Positions 15,776 through 25,102 of a stretch of DNA of 64,000 nt are shown piece by piece; within the stretch, counting starts at the first letter, position 1; each line of letters begins with the position of its first letter. The position numbers and the translations under genes are program-made. The DNA is from BOG-908 sp963848205. Its GTDB lineage: Bacteria > Pseudomonadota > Alphaproteobacteria > Acetobacterales > Acetobacteraceae. The stretch covers positions 186,001-250,000 of the forward strand of contig CAWKCV010000002.1 in the NCBI GenBank assembly GCA_963848205.1. The letters are read 5' to 3'. A model generated the notes under the pieces. That model ran no database searches, was not told the DNA's origin, and was given only the letters and a program-made list of their open reading frames with translations.

Positions 15776-18373
15776 ATGAAAGCCGCCGACGCCCCCTCGC
15801 CCGCCCCGTCGCCCGCGATGGCGCAATGGTTTGCGCTGAAGGCCGAGCACCCCGACGCGCTGCTATTCTTCCGCATGGGCGACTTCTTCGAAATGTTCTT
15901 CGACGATGCGCAGGCGGCGGCCTCCGCACTCGACATCGCGCTCACCCAACGCGGCGAACATGCCGGCGCGCCGATCCCGATGTGCGGCGTGCCGGTGGTC
16001 AATTCCGACCTGTACCTCGCCCGCCTGATCCGCCGGGGCTTCCGCGTCGCCATCGCCGAGCAGATGGAGGCCGCCAGCGCGCGCACCACCAAGGGCCCGC
16101 TCAAACGCGCCATCGTGCGGCTGATCACTCCCGGCACACTCACGGAAGACACGCTGCTCGAACCCGGCCGCCCGAACCTGCTGCTGGCGCTGACCGAGGC
16201 TGGCGGCGCGCTGGGTGCGGCCTGGCTCGACGTCTCGACCGGCCTGTTCGAAACTTGCGAGCTGAGCGCAGCAGGTTTGCCGGCGTTGCTCGGCCGCCTG
16301 GATCCGGCCGAAATCCTCGCCGCCGACGCGATCGACCTCGCCGACTGGTCCAGCCGACGCGCGCCGGCGATGGCATCACCCGCCGCCAAAGCAGCCCGCC
16401 AGCGTGTGGCCGAAACCTTCGCCGTCGCCAGCCTCGACGCATTCGGCAGCTTCTCCGACGCCGAAGCGACCGCCGCCGCACTGGCGCTGGACTACGTCAA
16501 ACTCACCCAGGCCGGCCGCATGCCCCGCCTCTCGCGCCCGGTGCCAACGGGTGAGACGCGCGCGATGGCGATGGATGCGGCGACCCGCGCCAGCCTGGAA
16601 CTGCTGCGCGCGCGTGACGGCGGCACCGACCTCACGCTGCTCGCCAGCGTCTCACGCACGCTCAGCGCACCGGGCGCACGCCTGCTCGCCGCCTGGATCG
16701 CCTGCCCGCTGACGGAGCCCACCGCCATCGCCGCACGCCAGGACGGCTGGTCGTTTCTGGCCGCCGAGCCCGCGCGCCTGGCCGCGTTGCGCCAGGCCAT
16801 TCGCGGCGCACCGGACATGGCACGAGCGTTGGGCCGCGCCAGCCTGGGCCGCGCCATGCCGCGCGATCTCGCCGCCATCCGCCTCGGCCTGAACGCGGCC
16901 GCCGCCTGCGCTGCCATCCTCGAAGGCCCCTGCCCGGCCATCGTCGCCGCCGCCCGCACGTCGCTGGAAGGCGCGCCTGCTCTCTCCGCCCTGCTGGCAC
17001 GCGCCCTGTCCGATCCGGTGCCCGCGCGGCTCGACGATGGCGGCATCATCGCGCCCGGCTATGACGGCGAGCTCGATGCAGAACGCACGCTGCGTGACGA
17101 CAGCCGCCGCGTCGTCGGCGCGCGCCAGCTCGACTATGCGCAACGCTTCGGCGTCGCGAGCCTGAAAATCCGCCATCACGCCCAGCTCGGCTACGTCATC
17201 GAGGCGCCGGCCACCGCCGTGGAGGCCCTTCGCGCGCATCCCGACCTCACGCTGCGCCAAGGCATGGCGAACGGGGCGCGCTTCACCTACCCCGAACTCT
17301 CCGAGCTCGACCGGCGGATCACCGAAGCCGCCGGGCGCGCCGAGGCACGCGAGCGGGCGCTGTTCGCGACCCTGGTCGCCGCCATCGTGGCAAACACCGA
17401 GGCGATCGACGCGGCGGCCAGCGCATTGGCCGAGATCGACGTGCTGCAATCCTGCGCGCGCCTGGCGGAAGGCGGCGACTGGTGTCGGCCCGAGATAAGC
17501 GAGACGGACGCGTTCTGCATCACCGCCGGCCGCCATCCCGTGGTCCAGGGCGCCATCCGGGGCGCCGCCTTCGTGCCAAACGATTGCGACCTCTCGCCCG
17601 ACCGTCGGCTTTTATTGCTGACGGGCCCCAACATGGCCGGCAAATCCACGTATTTGCGGCAGAACGCGCTGATTGCGATCCTTGCCCAGGCCGGTCTGCC
17701 GGTGCCGGCGGCCGCCGCGCGCATCGGCATCGTGGACCGGCTGTTCAGCCGGGTGGGCGCGGCCGACGAGCTGGCACGCGGTCGCTCGACCTTTATGGTC
17801 GAGATGATCGAGACGGCGGCCATCCTGCATCAGGCGGGGCCGCGCAGCCTGGTGATCGTGGACGAGATCGGCCGCGGCACCTCGACGCTGGACGGGCTGG
17901 CGATAGCCTGGTCGGTGCTCGAAGCGCTGCACAGCCAGCTGCGCTGCCGCACGATCTTTGCCACGCACTTTCACGAGCTGGCGCGGTTGACCGAGACGCT
18001 GCCGCGCCTGCGTCCGCACCGGATGACGGTGCGCGAATGGCGCGGCGATGTGGTGTTCCTGCACGAGGTGGCCGAGGGCGCGGCCGGCCGAAGTTGGGGC
18101 GTGCATGTCGCCCGGCTCGCCGGTGTGCCGGCCGCGGTGGTGCGCCGCGCGGCCAGCCTGCTCGCCGGGCTCGAGCGTGAGCGTGCACCGCTCGTGGCCG
18201 ACCTGCCGCTGTTCGCCGGCCTGCCGGAGCCGGCCGCGCGAGATGCGCTGCGCGAGCGCCTTGCAGGTATCGACCCTGACCAGATGAGCGCACGCGACGC
18301 GCTGGCGCTGATCTACGAGCTGAGATCGCTCGCCGAGCCTTGCATGCATGACACAGAGGAGAGGCCTGCGTAA
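15776..18373 (+). CDS. mutS: DNA mismatch repair protein MutS
   Basis: 865 residues, typical MutS1. N-terminal mismatch-binding domain with MAQWFALKAEHPDALLFFRMGDFFEMF (the FxE-type Phe-Glu sits in GDFFEMFFDDA; the mismatch Phe lies in RMGDFFE), connector, lever and clamp regions, then ATPase: Walker A GPNMAGKSTYLRQNALIAIL at about residue 617, STFMVEM, Walker B SLVIVDEIGRGTSTLDGLAIAW, and ATHFHELARL. A C-terminal helix-turn-helix dimer region ends at ACMHDTEERPA-like residues. ATPase and DNA-binding motifs are intact. It acts with MutL in post-replicative repair. It may share a transcript with glnD, 27 bp downstream. Confidence 0.96.
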   Translation: MKAADAPSPAPSPAMAQWFALKAEHPDALLFFRMGDFFEMFFDDAQAAASALDIALTQRGEHAGAPIPMCGVPVVNSDLYLARLIRRGFRVAIAEQMEAASARTTKGPLKRAIVRLITPGTLTEDTLLEPGRPNLLLALTEAGGALGAAWLDVSTGLFETCELSAAGLPALLGRLDPAEILAADAIDLADWSSRRAPAMASPAAKAARQRVAETFAVASLDAFGSFSDAEATAAALALDYVKLTQAGRMPRLSRPVPTGETRAMAMDAATRASLELLRARDGGTDLTLLASVSRTLSAPGARLLAAWIACPLTEPTAIAARQDGWSFLAAEPARLAALRQAIRGAPDMARALGRASLGRAMPRDLAAIRLGLNAAAACAAILEGPCPAIVAAARTSLEGAPALSALLARALSDPVPARLDDGGIIAPGYDGELDAERTLRDDSRRVVGARQLDYAQRFGVASLKIRHHAQLGYVIEAPATAVEALRAHPDLTLRQGMANGARFTYPELSELDRRITEAAGRAEARERALFATLVAAIVANTEAIDAAASALAEIDVLQSCARLAEGGDWCRPEISETDAFCITAGRHPVVQGAIRGAAFVPNDCDLSPDRRLLLLTGPNMAGKSTYLRQNALIAILAQAGLPVPAAAARIGIVDRLFSRVGAADELARGRSTFMVEMIETAAILHQAGPRSLVIVDEIGRGTSTLDGLAIAWSVLEALHSQLRCRTIFATHFHELARLTETLPRLRPHRMTVREWRGDVVFLHEVAEGAAGRSWGVHVARLAGVPAAVVRRAASLLAGLERERAPLVADLPLFAGLPEPAARDALRERLAGIDPDQMSARDALALIYELRSLAEPCMHDTEERPA

Positions 18374-18400
18374 TGTCATCGCAAGTCCGGGTGTCGGAGC

Positions 18401-21241
18401 GTGAAAGCTGATACTAGACTGACCACAATGCTCAACATTCCGCTTACGACGGCGCCGGAAGACGTGGCCAGCGTGCTCTCCCAGGCACTCGAGGAGCTTG
18501 GCGACGCACGCGGCGTACGCACGCGGGAGGCGGCGCTGAGCACATTCCGGCGCCATCTGGCTCGAATCCAGCAACATGTGCGCGACGAGTTCGAGACATA
18601 TCGCATGGCGGGCGTGGAAGCCGCGCAACGGCTGTCCGCGCTGACCGATGGCGTCGTGCGCGTGCTGTTCGACCATGCTGCGCGCGAAGTGGCGGGCCAG
18701 GCGGGCCTGCCCGAGCCGATCTGCATCGCGGCGACCGGCGGGTATGGCCGGTTCATGCTGGCGCCGTTCAGCGATATCGATCTGCTGTTCCTTGCCTCCG
18801 ACGAGCCGGAGCCGGCCACGCTGCGCACGATCGAATACATGCTGTATTTCATGTGGGATCTCGGCCTCAAGGTGGGCCACGCGACGCGCAGCATCGCGCA
18901 ATGTACGGCCTCCGCGCAGGACGACCTGACGATACGCACCAGCCTGCTGGATGCGCGCTATCTGGCCGGCGACGCTGCCTTGTTTGCCGAATTCGGCGTG
19001 GCTTTCGCACAGATGAACGACGTGGCGGGCGCGACCTCGTTCGTCACCGGCAAGCAGGCCGAGCGCCAGGCGCGCCACCGGCGCTTCGGTGAAAGCGCTT
19101 TCCTCGTCGAGCCGAACATCAAGGAAGGCCGCGGCGGCCTGCGCGATCTGCAGACGCAATACTGGATGGTGCGCGCGGCGTATGGCACTTACACGCCGAA
19201 CGAACTGGTGCATGGCGGCCTCGGGCTGCTCGAACCGCAGGAACTGCGCAGGCTGCGTCGCGCGTGGGACTTTCTGTGGACCGTGCGTTTTCACATGCAT
19301 TACATCAGCGGCCGTGCGGAAGACCGGCTGACGTTCGACCTGCAGCCGGTCGTGGGCGCGCGCATGGGCTACACGCGCCATGGCGTGCAGGACGGCGTGG
19401 AGCGCTTCATGCGCCACTACTTTCTCACCGCGCGCGACGTGACGCGCATGATGCTGGTATTGGAACCGGTGGTGGTCCGCCACGCGCAAGGCGAGCCCGC
19501 GGTGCAGACCGAGCCGGACCGCGCGCTGCTGGAAGCCGGTTTCGTGCTGGCTGACGGGCAGCTCATGCCCGGGCGGCCGGACGATTTCGCGCACGAGCCG
19601 ATCCGCATGTTGCGGATGCTGCGGCTGGCACGTGTACGCCGGCTGAAACTGCATCCGCTGGCGATCCGCGCGTTGATAAGGCACGAGCGCGGCGCGGTCG
19701 CGTTGCGCGGCAATGCAGAAGCGGGCGAGATATTTCTCGATCTGCTCTGCGGCCAGACGCCCGACGGCAAGCCGGATGGCGCGCGTTGGCTGTCCATTCT
19801 GAACGAGAGCGGCATCATCGGCCGCATGCTGCCGGATTGGGCGCGTGTGGTGGGCCAGATGCAGTTCGACACGTATCATATCTTCACCGTCGACGAGCAC
19901 ACGATCGAGGCGGTGCGCATTCTCAACAGCCTCGAAGCTGGCAAGCTGATCGATGTCGCCCCCGTCGCCAGCGGCATCATCGAGGACCTGCAATCGCGGC
20001 GTGCGCTGTATATGGCGATGCTGCTGCACGATATTGCCAAAGGCCGCGGCGGCGACCATTCTATTCTGGGCGCGGAAATTGCCGGCCAGGTGGGGCCGAG
20101 TTTCGGTTTGTCGGCAGAGGAGACCGAGACAGTTTCCTGGCTTGTGCTGCATCATCTGCTGCTGAGCCAGACGGCGTTCAAACGCGATATCGACGATCCG
20201 AAGACGATCTTCGATGTCGCCGAGGCGATACAATCGCCCGAGCGGTTGAAACTGCTGCTGGTGTTGACGGTGGCCGACATGCGCGCTGTCTCGCCGCGGG
20301 TGTGGAACGGCTGGAAGGCGACGTTGCTACGCGAGTTGTATGCGCGCGTTGCCGAAGTACTGGCCGGCGGGCTCTCGACGACGGAACGCGACGTGCGGGT
20401 CAAGCGCGCACGTGATGCAGCCGACGAGATATTGGGTCGCAGCGGCTGGAGCGAGGAGGATCGCGGCGCCTACCTGGCGCTCGGCTATCCCGGCTACTGG
20501 CTGTCGTTCGATCCTGAAACGCATGCCCGCCATGCGCGTCTCGTGCGCGACTCCGAAGGCCGGGGCGCGCCGCTGACGGTGGTGACCGAGCCCAGCCCGG
20601 CGCGCGCGGTGACCGAGATCACCGTGTATGCCACCGATCATCCTGGATTATTCAGCAAGATTGCCGGCGCGCTCGCAGTCGCCGGCGCCTCCATCGTGGA
20701 CGCGCGCATCCACACGATGACAAACGGCTGCGCGCTCGACACGTTCTGGGTGCAGGACGCCGCCGGCGGCGCCTTCGACCAGCCGCACCGGATCGCCAAA
20801 CTCGCGGTGCTGGTCGAGCAGGCGCTGAGCGGACATCTGCGCATGGAAAACGAGATTCCGAAACTCGCGCACGCTCTGGTAGGGCGCCGGATGCGCGCCA
20901 TCCACGTGCCGCCACGCGTCGTGGTCGATAACCGCGCGTCGAACAATTTTACCGTGCTGGAAGTCAACGGTCGCGACCGGCCCGGGCTGCTGCACGACGT
21001 GACATCGGCGATCAGCGAACAGGGTTTGCAGATAGGCTCGGCGCACGTGACGACCTACGGCGTCCGCGCGGTGGACGTGTTCTATGTGAAAGATGTGTTC
21101 GGACTGAAAGTGGAGAATGAGCGCAAGCTGGCGGGACTGCGCGAGGCGTTGTTGGGGGCGTTGAACGCAGAGGGCGGAGAAGGAGCCGGGTTGCCCACAC
21201 CCAGCCGTCCGGTCCGGCGGGTCGAAGCGACGGGACCATGA
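18401..21241 (+). CDS. glnD: [Protein-PII] uridylyltransferase / uridylyl-removing enzyme
   Basis: 946 residues from a GTG at 18401; an ATG at 18428 would remove nine residues and neither has a well-placed ribosome site. Domain order is that of GlnD: nucleotidyltransferase with GGYGRFMLAPFSDIDLLFL, central all-helical region with EGRGGLRDLQTQYW, HD hydrolase (MLLHDIAKGRGGDHSILGAEIA), and two C-terminal ACT domains (TDHPGLFSKIAGALAVAGA and GRDRPGLLHDVTSAIS). It uridylylates PII proteins under nitrogen limitation and reverses this when glutamine is high. All catalytic residues are visible. Confidence 0.95.
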   Translation: MKADTRLTTMLNIPLTTAPEDVASVLSQALEELGDARGVRTREAALSTFRRHLARIQQHVRDEFETYRMAGVEAAQRLSALTDGVVRVLFDHAAREVAGQAGLPEPICIAATGGYGRFMLAPFSDIDLLFLASDEPEPATLRTIEYMLYFMWDLGLKVGHATRSIAQCTASAQDDLTIRTSLLDARYLAGDAALFAEFGVAFAQMNDVAGATSFVTGKQAERQARHRRFGESAFLVEPNIKEGRGGLRDLQTQYWMVRAAYGTYTPNELVHGGLGLLEPQELRRLRRAWDFLWTVRFHMHYISGRAEDRLTFDLQPVVGARMGYTRHGVQDGVERFMRHYFLTARDVTRMMLVLEPVVVRHAQGEPAVQTEPDRALLEAGFVLADGQLMPGRPDDFAHEPIRMLRMLRLARVRRLKLHPLAIRALIRHERGAVALRGNAEAGEIFLDLLCGQTPDGKPDGARWLSILNESGIIGRMLPDWARVVGQMQFDTYHIFTVDEHTIEAVRILNSLEAGKLIDVAPVASGIIEDLQSRRALYMAMLLHDIAKGRGGDHSILGAEIAGQVGPSFGLSAEETETVSWLVLHHLLLSQTAFKRDIDDPKTIFDVAEAIQSPERLKLLLVLTVADMRAVSPRVWNGWKATLLRELYARVAEVLAGGLSTTERDVRVKRARDAADEILGRSGWSEEDRGAYLALGYPGYWLSFDPETHARHARLVRDSEGRGAPLTVVTEPSPARAVTEITVYATDHPGLFSKIAGALAVAGASIVDARIHTMTNGCALDTFWVQDAAGGAFDQPHRIAKLAVLVEQALSGHLRMENEIPKLAHALVGRRMRAIHVPPRVVVDNRASNNFTVLEVNGRDRPGLLHDVTSAISEQGLQIGSAHVTTYGVRAVDVFYVKDVFGLKVENERKLAGLREALLGALNAEGGEGAGLPTPSRPVRRVEATGP

Positions 21242-21387
21242 CATAGCGGAGCGTCCGGCCACGGGCTGATGCCTATGATGCAGTTCGACCGCGCGCCGAC
21301 ACAATGGACATTGCCGAGTCAGTCGGAGGCGTGAATACGATTGCCTTGGTCACAACTCCATGAAATGTTCCGTCTGCGTTCGATGTT

Positions 21388-23301
21388 TTGGGGGGGGTAC
21401 ACCAAATTCGCTTCATCGGGGCTAGACAGGCCGGTTCGAACTTTGATCCGCTTTCGATTGGGCAATCTGACCCTGCTTGGCTGAATGCGAGTGGCTCAGG
21501 CTTGGCAGTGGCGCCCATGATGGCCGCGGCGATCGTGCCTCATCGGCTCGATAGCGGCATCTCGTTGAGCATCGTGGGCATGCCGAGCGGAGCCGTGAAC
21601 GAGTATATCGACGTGCCGCAAGCGCTCACGTTCCAGGTCGACGTCGCCGATCCTACACTCGGAGAAGACGCGAGCTCACTGCAAATCACTGCTACCGCTG
21701 CCGGGGCCCGATACCTCAATGTCGGGCCGATCACGATGCTGCCGAACGACGTGTATGAAGGCGTCGCGACTGTCACCTACGAACCTGGGCAGTTCCAGCA
21801 AGGATCCGTCGCGATCAGCCTGACCGCGACGACAATACTCGGAAATGCTTCACCGACGCAGATCTTTTCGGCGAACATCACGACTGTAGATCCTTCGCCC
21901 TACGTCCAGGCGCAGATCGGCACATTGAGCTTCAACGAAAATTATGATTCCGCAGCAAACGGCACGCTTTCCTTTTCGGATGGCGTCTACATCGACGACA
22001 TCACCTCGAGCGGAATCAGCGACGCTGGCGATTGCACGCTCGTTGCAACGTCGTCGAATACCGCCCTGATCAATAGCCACGACATCAAACTGGCGAATGA
22101 AGGTGCCGGCAATTTTGCCCTGAATCTCGAATCCGAGGCGGGTCAGTTCGGTTCGACCAATGTCACGCTGACCGCATCCGACGGTCACAGCACAGGCTCT
22201 CTCGTCATCCCGGTCACCGTGCACGAAGTAGCGGTTCGGCCGGTGATCACGGCACCTGCCGTGGCGAACTATTTCGAGCTATCGACCGCCCGGACCATCT
22301 CCATCCCGTTCAGCGCAACCGATCCCAACGCTTTGCCCATCGTCAGCGTCAGCACACTGGGCACGACGTCGCCCTGGCTGCACCCGACCCTTGTTACAGG
22401 TGCAAACGGCCACGATACATTGCGGCTGGTGGTCGATGGCTACGGATCGGGCACCGGGACGATTCAAATCAACGCCAACTCGTTTCAAGCGGTCGGCGAG
22501 GCGAGTTCGTCCGATAATGTCGTAGTCAACGTAGCCCATGAGCATCTCGACTTTTCGATACCGGCCGCCTTGTCATTCAGCATTCCTGAAGGCGACGGTT
22601 ATGCGGTCCTGACCGGGTTCGGCCAAATACCTGTCACGCACGCGAACAACGACCAATTCTCGTTCAACATCGTGTCGGGCGATCCGATTATCGGCGGTCA
22701 GCCACTCTACTCGATCAGCAACACCGGCCGCATCTATCTCAATGGTCAGGACACCTGGCAGCCGGGCACAACCAATCGCACTGTCATGCGCGTCCTGGTC
22801 ACCAACGGGGCTCACACACATGCCGAGACGCTCGCCGTGTCAGTCACGGACGCGTCGCCGCCTATCATGACGATTGTTGGTACGACGGCTCATATGGCCG
22901 GTGGCAAGATTGTCGATGGCAATATCCACGTCACCGCGACGGACCCGCACGGACTGGCTTTGCAGATAGCAATCTCAAACGAGACGATCAATTCCGGCGC
23001 GAAGCCTTATTTCATTGCAGGCATTTCGAAGACGGGCACGACCTACAACGCCAACATTGCGGTCCCACCCACGGCACCCAACGCCAGTGTCGCGGACACG
23101 CTGACCATTACCGCCACCGATGAGCAGGGCCTGCAAACGGTCGAATCGATTGCTTTCTTCCCCGATTTTATCGGCACCAACGCAAAGCTGGGCAGCGTTT
23201 CGTCGTCTGTAAGTAGCCAAGGCGGCGTGTTCAGCCGTGAGTTCGCCCAGGATAATACTTCATTCGGCCTGCATCATGGTCTGATGATACTCAGCCGGTG
23301 A
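21388..23301 (+). CDS. Large repetitive surface/extracellular protein, cadherin/Ig-like
   Basis: 637 codons from a TTG inside the G run; the next in-frame ATG pair is at 21517. Sequence is rich in Ser, Thr, Ala, Asn, Gly with few Cys and Lys, and shows repeated beta-sandwich-like blocks such as LSFSDGVY, GQFGSTNVTLTASDGHSTGS, VNVAHEHLDFSIPAAL, FNIVSGDPIIGG and LTITATDEQG. These resemble cadherin-like or VCBS-type repeats of large secreted adhesins. No signal peptide or C-terminal anchor is seen, and the start has no ribosome site. Its GC content looks lower than that of its neighbours. It may be a fragment of a larger gene, a type I secreted protein, or a phase-variable ORF. Function unknown. 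Confidence 0.65.
   Translation: MGGVHQIRFIGARQAGSNFDPLSIGQSDPAWLNASGSGLAVAPMMAAAIVPHRLDSGISLSIVGMPSGAVNEYIDVPQALTFQVDVADPTLGEDASSLQITATAAGARYLNVGPITMLPNDVYEGVATVTYEPGQFQQGSVAISLTATTILGNASPTQIFSANITTVDPSPYVQAQIGTLSFNENYDSAANGTLSFSDGVYIDDITSSGISDAGDCTLVATSSNTALINSHDIKLANEGAGNFALNLESEAGQFGSTNVTLTASDGHSTGSLVIPVTVHEVAVRPVITAPAVANYFELSTARTISIPFSATDPNALPIVSVSTLGTTSPWLHPTLVTGANGHDTLRLVVDGYGSGTGTIQINANSFQAVGEASSSDNVVVNVAHEHLDFSIPAALSFSIPEGDGYAVLTGFGQIPVTHANNDQFSFNIVSGDPIIGGQPLYSISNTGRIYLNGQDTWQPGTTNRTVMRVLVTNGAHTHAETLAVSVTDASPPIMTIVGTTAHMAGGKIVDGNIHVTATDPHGLALQIAISNETINSGAKPYFIAGISKTGTTYNANIAVPPTAPNASVADTLTITATDEQGLQTVESIAFFPDFIGTNAKLGSVSSSVSSQGGVFSREFAQDNTSFGLHHGLMILSR
21390..21397 (+). repeat. Homopolymer run of eight G
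   Basis: (G)8 at the extreme 5' end of the cadherin-like ORF. With eight G the upstream ATGs at 21365 and 21383 read into a stop after about 33 codons; with nine G they would be in frame with the long ORF. Confidence 0.85.
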
Positions 23302-23342
23302 TCGGCTCCGGTCCAGCTATACGATTCTGAAAGCCGAGGGTC

Positions 23343-23717
23343 CTATCGGACAACCTGACGGGCCTGCCAGCCTTCGCGTCGCAGCCAGCCCCAGGCGCCA
23401 AGGGCCAGGCCGGCGGCGGCCCAGGTGGCGTTGTAGTTTTCGATGCCGGCGATGCCGATGAGCACGGCGGCGAGTTGGGCGGGAAAGCCGCCGCGCCAGG
23501 CGAAGCCCCACAGCCCGAAGGCGAGCGGCAGGCTGCCAAGGAGGTATCGCCCCTGCAGCCAGATCAGCCCTGAGCGCGGGACACATGCCATGGGCCGAAC
23601 TGCCTGCACACAGGCGGCGCCCCACTCGCGGGGTTCGATGATTTCGAGCCGATAGACGATCAGCACAGTTGCCGTGCTTACCGCCGCTGCCAATCCGATG
23701 ACGTCTCTCCGCCGCAT
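23343..23717 (-). CDS. Small integral membrane protein, unknown
   Basis: 124 residues from the ATG at 23717; a TTG in the adjacent hairpin element would extend it but is not credible. After MRRRD there is a hydrophobic segment (VIGLAAAVSTATVLIVY), a polar loop with two Cys (CVQAVRPMACVP), then segments LLGSLPLAFGLWGFAW, FPAQLAAVLIGIAG and ATWAAAGLALGAWGWL. Four membrane helices are likely, with an Arg-rich end. No family recognised. It is convergent with the adhesin-like gene and divergent from glyQ. Confidence 0.65.
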   Translation of the reverse strand: MRRRDVIGLAAAVSTATVLIVYRLEIIEPREWGAACVQAVRPMACVPRSGLIWLQGRYLLGSLPLAFGLWGFAWRGGFPAQLAAVLIGIAGIENYNATWAAAGLALGAWGWLRREGWQARQVVR

Positions 23718-23736
23718 AGACTTTGCCCTAAGGATC

Positions 23737-23777
23737 AAAATTTTTGGTTCTTTTTTCAAAAAAGAACCGCTTCCTTG
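23737..23777 (+). repeat. Intergenic hairpin element, copy 5 (plus)
   Basis: AAATTTTTGGTTCTTTTTTCAAAAAAGAACCGCTTCCT. Stem GGTTCTTTTTT / AAAAAAGAACC is perfect. The GTTC variant replaces GTCC. It lies 60 bases before glyQ. Confidence 0.85.
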
Positions 23778-23836
23778 CGCTAACCTTCGTCGCTGTCTAG
23801 GTCCGTCCAGCCTCGTTCAAGGATTCGCGCCCTCCA

Positions 23837-24712
23837 ATGCCCGCCCCGAGCTTCCAGGATATCATCCTCCGCCTGCATGCCTACTGGGCGGCGCAGGGCT
23901 GCGTGATCCTGCAGCCCTACGACGTCGAGATGGGCGCGGGCACGTTCCATCCGGCGACCACGCTGCGCGCGCTGGGGCCGAACCCGTGGCGGGCGGCCTA
24001 TGTGCAGCCGTGCCGCAGGCCGAGCGACGGGCGGTATGGCGAGAATCCGAACCGCCTGCAGCATTACTACCAGTATCAGGTGATCATGAAGCCGAGCCCG
24101 GCGGATGCGCAGGCGCTGGTGCTGGAGAGTTACGGGGCGATTGGCATCGACATGTCGCTGCATGATTTCCGCTTCGTCGAGGACGATTGGGAGAGCCCGA
24201 CTCTGGGCGCCTGGGGGCTCGGATGGGAGGTGTGGTGCGACGGGATGGAGGTGACGCAGTTCACCTATTTCCAGCAGGTGGGCGGCATTGCGGTGGTCAC
24301 TCCCTCGGCCGAGTTCACGTATGGGCTCGAGCGGCTGGCGATGTATGTGCAGGGCGTGGAGAGCGTCTACGACCTGGATTTCAACGGGCGGGGTGTGACA
24401 TACGGCGACGTGTTCCTGCGGGGAGAGCGGGAATACAGCGCATATAATTTCGAGGCGGCCGATACGGCGATGCTCGCGCGGCATTTTGCCGATGCGGAGG
24501 CGGAGTGCACGGCGCTGATCGGTCGGGCGCTGCCGTTGCCGGCTTATGACCAGTGCATCAAGGCGAGCCATCTATTCAATCTGCTGGATGCGCGCGGCGT
24601 GATCAGCGTGTCGGAGCGGGCGAGCTATATCGGGCGGGTGCGTGTGCTGGCGAAGGCATGTTGCGAAGGGTGGCTGGCGGGAGAGAATGCACCAGCCAAG
24701 CTGGCAATCTGA
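23837..24712 (+). CDS. glyQ: Glycyl-tRNA synthetase alpha subunit
   Basis: 291 residues, usual length for the alpha chain of the (alpha-beta)2 bacterial enzyme. Class II synthetase motifs: FQDIILRLHAYWAAQGCVILQPYDVEMGAGTFHPATTLRAL, QPCRRPSDGRYGENPNRLQHYYQYQVIMKPSP, HDFRFVEDDWESPTLGAWGLGWEVW, QQVGGIAVVTPSAEFTYGLERLAMY, and SHLFNLLDARGVISV. Activity needs the beta chain GlyS, normally encoded directly downstream; here a TPP riboswitch and thiS follow instead, so glyS must be elsewhere. Confidence 0.96.
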   Translation: MPAPSFQDIILRLHAYWAAQGCVILQPYDVEMGAGTFHPATTLRALGPNPWRAAYVQPCRRPSDGRYGENPNRLQHYYQYQVIMKPSPADAQALVLESYGAIGIDMSLHDFRFVEDDWESPTLGAWGLGWEVWCDGMEVTQFTYFQQVGGIAVVTPSAEFTYGLERLAMYVQGVESVYDLDFNGRGVTYGDVFLRGEREYSAYNFEAADTAMLARHFADAEAECTALIGRALPLPAYDQCIKASHLFNLLDARGVISVSERASYIGRVRVLAKACCEGWLAGENAPAKLAI

Positions 24713-24756
24713 CATCCCGATTGACTCGCCCGTCACGGAGCCCAATCTTGCTGGGA

Positions 24757-24866
24757 CCGAGGGGAGCCCTGCGTGGGGCTGAGAGTTCGCGGTAGCGATG
24801 ACCCTTTTCTGGCGGGCGGCTTGGCCGTTCGCTCACCTGATCCGGGTCATGCCGGCGGAGGGACGG
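24757..24866 (+). promoter_or_regulatory. TPP riboswitch (THI element) before thiS
   Basis: Contains the two conserved blocks of the thi-box: GGGGAGCCCTGCGTGGGGCTGAGA-like sequence at 24761-24784 (helix P2/J2-4) and ACCTGATCCGGGTCATGCCGGCGGAGGGA-like sequence at 24835-24862 (P4/P5), with a variable P3 between them including GACCC at 24800. The purine-rich GGGACGGGG just before the thiS ATG is part of or next to the expression platform, so control of translation initiation is likely. Confidence 0.93.
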
Positions 24867-24868
24867 GG

Positions 24869-25099
24869 ATGACGGCCGAAACACTGGATGCAAGTTTGCT
24901 GGCGATCAGCGTGAACGGCGAGGCGCGCCGTGTGAGCGGCGGCCTGTCGGTGGCCGGGCTGCTCGATGAACTAGGGCTGGACGTGCGCAAGGTGGCCGTG
25001 GAGCGCAACCAGGCGATCGTGCCGCGATCGCTCTATGGGCAGACGCAACTGTGCGCGGCGGACCAGATCGAGATCGTGCATTTCATCGGGGGTGGCTGA
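24869..25099 (+). CDS. thiS: Sulfur carrier protein ThiS
   Basis: 76 residues with a ubiquitin-like fold ending in the Gly-Gly (FIGGG) tail that is thiocarboxylated to donate sulfur for the thiazole ring of thiamine. ATG at 24869; an earlier in-frame start would lie within the riboswitch and is rejected. N-terminus ISVNGEARRVSGGLSVAGLLDELGL and AIVPRSLYGQTQL fit the family. Three bases separate its stop from thiG. Controlled by the upstream TPP riboswitch. Confidence 0.92.
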   Translation: MTAETLDASLLAISVNGEARRVSGGLSVAGLLDELGLDVRKVAVERNQAIVPRSLYGQTQLCAADQIEIVHFIGGG

Positions 25100-25102
25100 A
25101 CC

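Noticed and set aside
17612..20233. Open frame of 873 codons on the minus strand across mutS and glnD
   Set aside because: It is antisense to two well-supported genes, and its product is rich in Arg, His and Gln without motifs. Long antisense frames are expected in GC-rich coding DNA.
24773..24868. thiS start inside the riboswitch
   Set aside because: The region is the TPP aptamer. ThiS family length fits ATG 24869.
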